Below the pieces are notes generated by a model, which worked only from the letters and a program-made list of their open reading frames with translations, was not told the origin of the DNA and searched no databases. DNA of 8,590 nt from Oscillospiraceae bacterium (GTDB lineage: Bacteria > Bacillota_A > Clostridia > Oscillospirales > CAG-272): NCBI GenBank assembly GCA_015063445.1, contig SVUD01000061.1, forward strand, positions 1 through 8,590. Reading direction: 5' to 3'. The position numbers and the translations under genes are program-made. Numbering within the stretch: position 1 is the first letter of the stretch; each line of letters begins with the position of its first letter. Shown piece after piece: positions 1-5,167 of this stretch.

Positions 1-12
1 ATCAATATTATT

Positions 13-38
13 AAAAGGGACGAGATTTCGTCCCTTTT
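13..38 (+). terminator. Rho-independent terminator hairpin of an upstream gene
   Basis: An 11-base perfect stem (AAAAGGGACGA at 13-23 pairs with TCGTCCCTTTT at 28-38) closes on the 4-base loop GATT. The stem ends in a run of T on the + strand, so it would stop a rightward transcript from a gene left of the window. Its A-run arm would also let it act on the opposite strand. The upstream gene is not visible. Confidence 0.7.
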
Positions 39-39
39 G

Positions 40-68
40 CACTACACCTTGCATTGCAAGGTATAGTG
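40..68. repeat. Near-perfect inverted repeat directly after the terminator
   Basis: Bases 40-53 pair with 55-68 with a single mismatch (C45 against A63), centred on the self-complementary TTGCATTGCAA. It starts only two bases after the first hairpin. No T-run follows it, so it is not an obvious second terminator. It could be an RNA stem, a protein-binding dyad or the edge of the hairpin-rich repeat that follows. No function can be assigned from sequence alone. Confidence 0.5.
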
Positions 69-102
69 TGTTATACGATATTTTCTTTTCGGATGGTAAA
101 GG

Positions 103-312
103 AATGATGTTTTTGCTTACGCAAAAGTGATGTTATTCGCCTTGCTCATAGTGATGTTGCTCCCGATGGTCGCGAGTGATGTGATGTTTGCCCATTGTGC
201 CAAAGGCACAACATCACAGCCAAAGGCTGCATCATTAGGCGAAGCCGACATCACTTGCCCGCAAGGGCAAACATCGTTCGGCTGACCTGCTTTATCGCAG
301 GTCGCCGTAGCG
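103..312. repeat. Intergenic hairpin-array repeat (REP/MITE-like, non-coding)
   Basis: This stretch is a string of short stem-loops separated by the words GTGATGT (at 127, 151 and 181) and their reverse complement ACATCAC (at 211 and 248). The left part carries the word in one orientation and the right part in the other. Clear stems are 111-116/121-126 (loop TTAC), 195-201/205-211 (loop AAA), 217-221/225-229 (loop AAA), 238-240/244-246 (loop GAA), 255-260/265-270 (loop GCAA) and 284-290/297-303 (loop TTTATC). An outer dyad joins GATGTTTGCCC (183-193) to its complement at 265-275. There is no transposase. A 74-codon frame starting at TTG 195 crosses the right half, but the stems dictate its sequence and it has no ribosome binding site. 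I read the whole as a non-autonomous repeat; family membership needs a genome-wide comparison. Confidence 0.6.
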
Positions 313-388
313 GTGTCTTTTTTACTTTATCCCTAACCTTCTCGCCGCCTCTCACTTCTCTTTATCCACATATTTTTACGCCAAGTAC

Positions 389-417
389 TTTACATCTTTT
401 GCAAAAAATGGTATCAT
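389..417 (+). promoter_or_regulatory. Predicted sigma-70-type promoter for the PH-domain gene
   Basis: TTTACA (389-394) and TATCAT (412-417) are separated by 17 bases, a good vegetative promoter match. CATAAT (415-420) is an alternative -10 in the same place. Transcription would begin near 424, giving a leader of about 85 bases before the ATG at 510. The 9-mer TATCATAAT recurs at 3159-3167 in the promoter region of the oxidoreductase operon. Confidence 0.45.
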
Positions 418-509
418 AATTACGTTAATTACAAGCAATATGAAACGAACGAGCCTAAAATTCGCATGATTGCGTAAAGATTCATAATTCTGTCAGAAAG
501 AGAGCCAAT

Positions 510-944
510 ATGGAAAACAAAAAATACAGGCCGCTTATCGGCAAGCTATTCTATGCGATATGGATACCGACGTCTTTGTTAATGCTCACATTGACTGTCC
601 TTGCGGCATTCGAGCCTGTCGCGCTGATTGCTTTACTTCCCGTTGACGTCTTCACGTTTTACTTTCTCTTCTCTCCGCTTTTCGGATACGTTGAGCTTAG
701 GGAAAGCTCGCTTTTCATCAAGTTCGGTTTCTTTATGAAGCGGAATATTCCGTATTCCAACATACGAGGGATAACCAAGGAGCGAAAGATGTATTCGGAA
801 TCTATGGTCTCGCTCAAAAACTCAATGGAGCACGTGAATATAAAATACAACCGCTTTGACGTAACCACCGTAAGCGTTAAGGACAACGACGAATTTATAG
901 AAGCGCTGGAGCAACGGATAACTTTAAGCAAAAGCGCAGAATAA
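510..944 (+). CDS. Small membrane protein with bacterial PH-like domain
   Basis: The 144-residue protein has a short basic N-terminus, two hydrophobic segments (about residues 12-34 and 36-57) forming a membrane hairpin, and a cytoplasmic domain of about 80 residues. That domain follows the pattern of bacterial PH (DUF304/YcxB-like) domains: a strand pair at YVELRESSLFIKFG, the turn NIPYSNIRGITK, further strands around HVNIKYN and TTVSVKD, and a closing helix (DEFIEALEQRI). Such proteins are usually membrane-anchored and of unknown role, and no catalytic residues are seen. The start is ATG 510, with a purine-rich GAAAGAGAG just upstream. It has its own promoter and terminator, so it appears to be a single-gene unit unrelated to the convergent pair beyond. 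The fold assignment rests on pattern recognition of a divergent family and is moderately sure; the membrane hairpin is clear. Confidence 0.75.
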   Translation: MENKKYRPLIGKLFYAIWIPTSLLMLTLTVLAAFEPVALIALLPVDVFTFYFLFSPLFGYVELRESSLFIKFGFFMKRNIPYSNIRGITKERKMYSESMVSLKNSMEHVNIKYNRFDVTTVSVKDNDEFIEALEQRITLSKSAE

Positions 945-951
945 CATTAAT

Positions 952-1007
952 AAAAATCCCCTCGGAGAGTTTTGTGCCTTGCGGCGCGGCTCTGCCTGAG
1001 GGGTTTT
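952..1007. terminator. Bidirectional terminator between convergent genes
   Basis: The core stem CCCCTC/GAGGGG is flanked by AAAAAT on the left and TTTT on the right. The loop contains a smaller GCC-TTGC-GGC hairpin. It lies 7 bases after the PH-domain stop and about 40 bases beyond the stop of the minus-strand lipoprotein. Both strands read out into T-runs, so it probably ends transcription from both sides. Confidence 0.7.
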
Positions 1008-1047
1008 ATGTTTTTGATAGTGATAGAGAAGCTTTATTCCAAAGCTT

Positions 1048-2211
1048 TTACACAAATTCGAGCTTTCTCTGGAGAATAAGCACGACAACCGTTTCGTTAT
1101 AGCTCACAGCCGTGAAATCGTCCGCCGTGAAATCCTTCGCTATAACGGGAACGTAATCGGTGGGATTGTAGTCGAATACGTCGGATATCGAGCCGCCGCC
1201 CGTGATATTGCCGAATATCTCACCCCAACCGCCGCGGTAATTAAGGTATTCTCTGAAATCGTTATAGTGATTATTCGTATAGAAGAGGTAAAGCTCGCCC
1301 TCGTCGTACGTGCCGTTGCCGTTCAGGTCATACTTACCGTAAACTATTCGAGCAGCGCCTCTCGTTATCTTCGAGCCGTCGTTGTATATGGCGGCCTTGT
1401 AATCGGGATCGCAGGTCGTTCCCGTGGTTCCGATGTCCATTTCATAATAATAGAGCGAACCGCCGCAGCCCGAAATATTAGGTAAAACAGGCTCGTACGG
1501 ATATCTTGTGGTATCTCCCGAAAACTTCGAATGATTCAATCTGAGATATTCACCCCACGGATTTGTCGAAGGCTTTCCGCTCTTTTTGCTTATGTAATTT
1601 GCGGGAATTTCACCGAATGCGTAAACGTACGCCGCAACCTCTTCAAGCGTTACGTACGCTCCGCCGCGGTATACCGCTCCGACTATATCTCCCTCGTAAT
1701 CCACTATATAATAGGTGTTTTTATCCTCGGAATAGAGCATCGCCGAGTTTCTTAAATATAACGAGTCTTGCATAGGTCTGTTTTCGGATATTGTCGCATA
1801 TTGGTCCTGACTCTCGATAGAGCCCGACATAAGACAGTGCTGAGTTCTGTAATAAGAGTCCATATAGCTCGTTGCGGGCTTGTAATTTTCGTAAAACTCG
1901 CTCTTGCTTACGCCTACGTAAGGATCGGAAAGAGGCGGATCGGTTTCCTCAAATATATCCTTCTTCTCTTCTTCGTTAGGCTTGTCTTCCGGTTTATCCT
2001 CGGGCTTATCTTCCGGTTTGTCCTCGGGCTTGTCGTCTTCGCCGTTTTCATCTCCGCTCTCTGAGTCTGAGGTATCACTCTCAGTGCCGAGAGTATTCTC
2101 ATAGTTTTCGTTATTCCTATCTAAAAGCTCCCTGACGTCACACGATGATAAAAACGCAAAGCAAAGCGCAACGACAAGAAGAAACGATAGAATTTTACTT
2201 GATAAATTCAT
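1048..2211 (-). CDS. Surface lipoprotein with barnase-type ribonuclease domain
   Basis: The 387-residue precursor has a lipoprotein signal (hydrophobic residues 8-21, lipobox LSSC, lipidated Cys24). An acidic linker with five DKPE-type units (60-79) follows, then a conserved N-terminal region (about 100-180) and a C-terminal domain I align by eye with barnase (ribonuclease N1/T1 group). EVAAYVYAFGEIPANYISKK (191-210) matches barnase's VADYLQTYHKLPDNYITKS. Glu257 in YYYEMDI matches the general base Glu73. Arg284 and Arg288 in TRGAARIVY match Arg83 and Arg87, and His315 in TNNHYNDF matches His102. A lysine (209/210) sits at the Lys27 position. All key catalytic residues therefore appear to be present. 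A DLNGNGTYDEGE EF-hand-type loop (295-306) lengthens the turn between Arg288 and His315. Cys249 and Cys267 could form a disulfide. The protein likely cleaves RNA outside the cell, anchored to the membrane. It is translationally coupled to the AraC-type regulator by ATGA, with AAGGAAAA upstream. No barstar-like inhibitor is seen nearby. Confidence 0.8.
   Translation of the reverse strand: MNLSSKILSFLLVVALCFAFLSSCDVRELLDRNNENYENTLGTESDTSDSESGDENGEDDKPEDKPEDKPEDKPEDKPNEEEKKDIFEETDPPLSDPYVGVSKSEFYENYKPATSYMDSYYRTQHCLMSGSIESQDQYATISENRPMQDSLYLRNSAMLYSEDKNTYYIVDYEGDIVGAVYRGGAYVTLEEVAAYVYAFGEIPANYISKKSGKPSTNPWGEYLRLNHSKFSGDTTRYPYEPVLPNISGCGGSLYYYEMDIGTTGTTCDPDYKAAIYNDGSKITRGAARIVYGKYDLNGNGTYDEGELYLFYTNNHYNDFREYLNYRGGWGEIFGNITGGGSISDVFDYNPTDYVPVIAKDFTADDFTAVSYNETVVVLILQRKLEFV
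1975..2034 (-). repeat. DKPE tetrapeptide repeat in the lipoprotein linker
   Basis: Five DKPE-type units (the last reads DKPN) occupy residues 60-79. At DNA level two 24-base copies (1981-2004 and 2005-2028) differ at only two positions, which points to recent slippage or unequal exchange. The repeat forms a charged, proline-rich spacer that would hold the ribonuclease away from the membrane, across the cell wall. Copy number is likely to vary between strains. Confidence 0.75.
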
Positions 2212-3011
2212 ACGATTTTCCTTTTCCCTCTCGGTGAAGAACCGAGAATTTTTTTATACATTTTATAAAAATTGGCGTAGTTATCGTAGCCGACAGCGGC
2301 TGCCGCCGCGCCCGCTCCCGTGCCGTTCGCTATAAGCTTTGCGGCGTACGCAAGCTTCTTTTGAAGAATATACTGCTTCACCGAGATCTTCATTTCTCTT
2401 TTGAATATATGGCTGACCGAGGATTTTGACAAAAACACACGCTCGGCAATAACCTCGAGCGTCAGCATTTCGCTTATATGCCCGTCAATATATTCGGCAA
2501 CCGCCTTGACGGTCGGGTGGGATTTTTCCTTGGTTGCGGCAGTGTCTTTATACGTGTGTATATAAAGCGCCTCAACCAAAAAGCTTTTTATAAGCGGCAG
2601 AAAGCTTTCGTCTCGGCTCTCGGTGAAAACGCTCTTTATTCTATCGAGAGTTGAGATGAGAAGCTCGTGCGAGGATATGGACTGCGAAAGCGTTTTAGCC
2701 TTAAAATCCTTTTCAATCTCCTTCGGTATGACAGACTCCTCGAAAAGAGCCGTAGCTCTTTTATACATAATCTCCTCTCTGCCGAAAACGCTATGATAAG
2801 CAAGAGGCGGAATAACCGCAATCTCCCCTGCCCTGAGAGTGAATTTTTTGTTATCTATAACTATGCTTACGTTCCCCTCGAACACTGCTATTATCTCATA
2901 GCGTGTGTGGCAGTGGCTCTCGAATATCTGCTCGCTATCCACTATACCCTCACGGTATGATATTCGTATATCCTCGCCCTCCATAGTCTTATGCACCTTA
3001 AGTGAGTCCAA
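2208..3011 (-). CDS. AraC-family transcriptional regulator with cupin-like sensor domain
   Basis: The 267-residue regulator has an N-terminal cupin-like sensing domain (about 15-95). It contains ESHCHTRYEIIAVFEG with two histidines, RAGEIAVIPPLAYHSV with a third, and typical beta-strand spacing. The C-terminal AraC/XylS DNA-binding domain (about 165-262) has a first helix-turn-helix at LTLEVIAERVFLSKSSVSHI and a second ending VGYDNYANFYKMYKKILGSSP, the family signature. Members sense small molecules, often sugars, and activate or repress adjacent genes. The frame opens with TTG at 3011, preceded by GAAGGGGGTG at suitable spacing. ATG at 2984 (residue 10), with AAGGTG nine bases upstream, is an alternative start, so the first nine residues are uncertain. 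The second recognition helix region includes an unusual alanine/glycine run (NGTGAGAAAAAVG). It is divergent from the oxidoreductase operon and co-transcribed with the ribonuclease lipoprotein. Controlling the divergent operon is inferred from position only. Confidence 0.92.
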   Translation of the reverse strand: MDSLKVHKTMEGEDIRISYREGIVDSEQIFESHCHTRYEIIAVFEGNVSIVIDNKKFTLRAGEIAVIPPLAYHSVFGREEIMYKRATALFEESVIPKEIEKDFKAKTLSQSISSHELLISTLDRIKSVFTESRDESFLPLIKSFLVEALYIHTYKDTAATKEKSHPTVKAVAEYIDGHISEMLTLEVIAERVFLSKSSVSHIFKREMKISVKQYILQKKLAYAAKLIANGTGAGAAAAAVGYDNYANFYKMYKKILGSSPRGKRKIV

Positions 3012-3086
3012 AAAAACACCCCCTTCACCAAGCGTCAGGATTCAAAACGACCGTCTCTTTACAATCTAAAAGCAAGACACTCATAT

Positions 3087-3115
3087 ATTTTACTATAAAA
3101 TTGCACGAAAAGCAA
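3087..3115 (-). promoter_or_regulatory. Predicted promoter for the regulator-ribonuclease pair
   Basis: Read on the minus strand, TTGCTT (3115-3110) and TAAAAT (3092-3087) are 17 bases apart, a good sigma-70-type match in an AT-rich stretch. Transcription would begin near 3080, about 70 bases before the TTG start at 3011. Any binding site for self-regulation would have to lie within the 200-base region shared with the divergent operon. Confidence 0.45.
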
Positions 3116-3135
3116 TATTTTAGCCTAAAAAGATA

Positions 3136-3165
3136 TTGTTTTTTTCAAAACAGTATGATATCATA
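3136..3165 (+). promoter_or_regulatory. Predicted promoter and 12-base palindrome of the oxidoreductase operon
   Basis: TTGTTT (3136-3141) and TATCAT (3159-3164) are 17 bases apart. The -10 lies inside the perfect palindrome TATGATATCATA (3154-3165), which could be a regulator half-site or operator. CATAAT at 3162-3167 is an alternative -10. The leader to ATG 3212 would be about 40 bases. Divergent placement next to the AraC-type gene makes this the natural target of that regulator, but AraC proteins normally bind direct repeats rather than palindromes. Confidence 0.4.
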
Positions 3166-3211
3166 ATCTTGTATATATTTAAATAGTAGTAAAGTTATTT
3201 TGAGGTAAAAA

Positions 3212-4423
3212 ATGAGTATACTTAACGACTCCTTACTATTTTCGGGCGTTAATATCCCGAACAGAATAGTTTTTCAGCCTATGGAGGGCTGCGACTGCAA
3301 CAATGACGGAACACCGAGCGAGCTTACCGTAGCTAAATACGTGAACGCCGCAAAATCGGGCGCGGGTCTTATCTGGATGGAGGCAAATGCGGTTTGCCCC
3401 GAGGGAAGAACAAATCCCCGACAGATGATGCTTACGCGTGAAAATCTCGGCGAGTTCAAGTCCTTTGTTGAAATGCTGAGAAGAGTTGCCATGGAGGAAT
3501 GCGGCATAAAGCCCATAATCATATTGCAGCTCACCCAGTCGGGACGCCAGAGCATAGTTCCCATGATTGCTTACCGCCACCCGATATACGAGGAAAAGCG
3601 CCCCGTGACCGACGAAAATATCGTTACCGACGAGTACCTTGATGCTCTTGCCGAAAAATACGTTGACTCGGCTCTTCTCGCCGTTGATGCGGGCTTTGAC
3701 GGTGTTGACGTAAAATCCTGCCACGGATATCTTTTTCAAGAGCTTCTCTCGGCATTCAGCCGCCCGGGAAGATACGGCTGAAGCTTCGAAAACAGAACAC
3801 GCCTCTATCTCGACTGCGTAAAAGCGGTTAAGGCGGCAGTTCCCTCGGATTTTCTCGTTGTAACACGACTCGGCGCTGCGGATATGGTTCCAAAGCCTTA
3901 CGGCTTCGGCACTACCGAGAACAACGAGCTTGACCTCACCGAGACGGATATGCTCGTTGAAAAGCTCATGGAAGCCGGAATAAGAATGATTAATATAACG
4001 ATAGGAAACCCCTATTACAATCCTCATATAAACCGCCCCTTCCGTCAGGGAGCGTACACCGCGCCCGAAGCGCCCGAGGTTGGTCTTAAGAGATTTATCA
4101 CGGTACAAAAGCACCTTAAGGATAAATTTGAGGATCTCGTTATAGTCGGCTCGGGACTTTCTTACTATCGCGCCGACCTTATGGAGCGTGCAGAGGAAAT
4201 GATAAATATAGGCGCTGCGGACCTCGTCGGCTTTGGCAGATGCTCTATCGCTTATCCGATGTTCTACCGAGATTGGCTCGAGGGAAAATTCGATACGAAA
4301 AAGACCTGCGTTTCCTGCTCGAAATGTACGGCTCTTATGCGAGCGAAATGCGTATCGGGCTGCGCCGTATTCAATGAATATTACAGAAACTTATACAAGG
4401 AGAAGGTATTATGTCAAAAATAG
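3212..4423 (+). pseudogene. Old Yellow Enzyme-family NADH:flavin oxidoreductase split by an in-frame TGA
   Basis: One continuous frame of 404 codons, counting the terminal stop, is broken only by TGA at 3779-3781 (codon 190). The first part has PNRIVFQPMEG (16-26), QLTQSGR (106-112) and AGFDGVDVKSCHGYLFQELL (160-179), with the His171/Tyr173 pair typical of the FMN barrel. SFENRTR follows the stop. Family members read YGGSFENR or YGGSLENR here, so TGA replaces the second glycine, one base away from GGA. The rest has VPKPYGFG, NITIGNPYYNP and GAADLVGFGR (phosphate binding). It ends with a cysteine cluster C-x2-C-x2-C-x11-C (residues 366, 369, 372, 384, plus Cys380) that would bind a 4Fe-4S cluster, as in 2,4-dienoyl-CoA reductase. 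The protein would reduce an activated C=C or oxidise a related substrate. GAGGT precedes ATG 3212. An ATG at 3884 lies in frame after the stop but has no ribosome binding site. Nonsense mutation, sequencing error and recoding all remain possible; the first two are likelier. Confidence 0.85.
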
Positions 4424-5145
4424 CTGTTGTTACAGGATCGTATCAAGGAATAGGAAAAGGCATTGCAGACGGCTTGAAGGCTGCGGGCTACACGGTGATT
4501 TATTCCGACGTACACCCCGAAATGCAAAATGAAGTTTACTTTAAGTGCGATATTTCCAAGGCGGATGACAGACGTGCGCTTTGTGACTTCGTTCTTCAGA
4601 AGTACGGAAGGATCGACCTTCTCGTTAATAATGCGGGTGTTGCCTGCAAGGTAAGACTCGACGTTCTCGAAACCACCGAGGAGAGCTTTGACAGAGTTGT
4701 CGGAATCAATACAAAGGGCACGTTCTTTATGTGCCAGACCTTCGCAAACGCTATGATAGACTGCATGAGCAAGGGACTTGAGGACTACACTCCGAGAATC
4801 GTTAATATAGCTTCAAACTCAAGCTATACCTCAAGCACCAGCCGTGGTGAATACTGCATATCCAAAGCAGGCGTTTCTATGACTACGCTTCTCTTTGCGG
4901 ATAAGCTTGCGGAGTACGGAATTCCCGTATTCGAGGTTCGACCGGGAATTATAAAAACTCCTATGACCGAGGTCGTTTCCGCAAAATACGACAAGCTCAT
5001 TTCCGAGGGAATAACTCCCATCAAGCGTTGGGGCACTCCCGAGGACGTTGCAAACTGCGTTATTGCGGCGGCGAGCGGACTTCTCGATTTTGGCACGGGT
5101 ACGGTGCTTAACGCTGACGGCGGCTTCCATATAAGACGACTTTAA
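4411..5145 (+). CDS. Short-chain dehydrogenase/reductase (SDR), classical type
   Basis: The 244-residue length is standard for the classical SDR family. The Rossmann signature TGSYQGIG lies at residues 8-15 and NNAG at 73-76. The catalytic set is Ser135, Tyr148 and Lys152 (YxxxK, with serine 13 residues before tyrosine), and Asn100 lies in VVGIN. PG at 178-179 and the closing GTGTVLNADGG (228-238) are also typical. Asp33 at the end of the second strand suggests NAD(H) rather than NADP(H). The enzyme would interconvert a hydroxyl and a ketone on a small substrate. It resembles 3-oxoacyl-ACP reductase and sugar or steroid dehydrogenases, and the substrate cannot be told. ATG 4411 has AAGGAGAAGGT eight or so bases upstream and overlaps the preceding oxidoreductase by 13 bases, so the two are coupled in translation. 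If the upstream TGA is real, polar effects on this gene might be expected, although its own strong ribosome binding site would help. Confidence 0.93.
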   Translation: MSKIAVVTGSYQGIGKGIADGLKAAGYTVIYSDVHPEMQNEVYFKCDISKADDRRALCDFVLQKYGRIDLLVNNAGVACKVRLDVLETTEESFDRVVGINTKGTFFMCQTFANAMIDCMSKGLEDYTPRIVNIASNSSYTSSTSRGEYCISKAGVSMTTLLFADKLAEYGIPVFEVRPGIIKTPMTEVVSAKYDKLISEGITPIKRWGTPEDVANCVIAAASGLLDFGTGTVLNADGGFHIRRL

Positions 5146-5167
5146 TACAAAATAAAAGAGGAAAAAT

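Noticed and set aside
195..419. A 74-codon frame starting with TTG in the hairpin array
   Set aside because: Its sequence is dictated by the repeat stems, it has no ribosome binding site and its composition (Arg/Ser/His-rich) is unlike the neighbouring genes.
1..509. CRISPR array in the repeat-rich left end
   Set aside because: The repeated words are short, unevenly spaced and inverted, with no regular repeat-spacer pattern and no cas genes.
3779..3830. Selenocysteine insertion at the TGA
   Set aside because: The family residue is glycine, not cysteine, and I see no convincing stem-loop with a GU-containing apical loop just downstream.
3236..4114. A 292-codon open frame on the minus strand across the flavin oxidoreductase
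   Set aside because: It is antisense to strongly conserved oxidoreductase motifs and shows no recognisable domain. It stays open because of codon bias on the coding strand.
3884..4423. Separate gene starting at ATG 3884 after the TGA
   Set aside because: The frame is the direct continuation of the oxidoreductase barrel, the ATG is internal to a conserved strand and no ribosome binding site precedes it. A half barrel would not fold alone.
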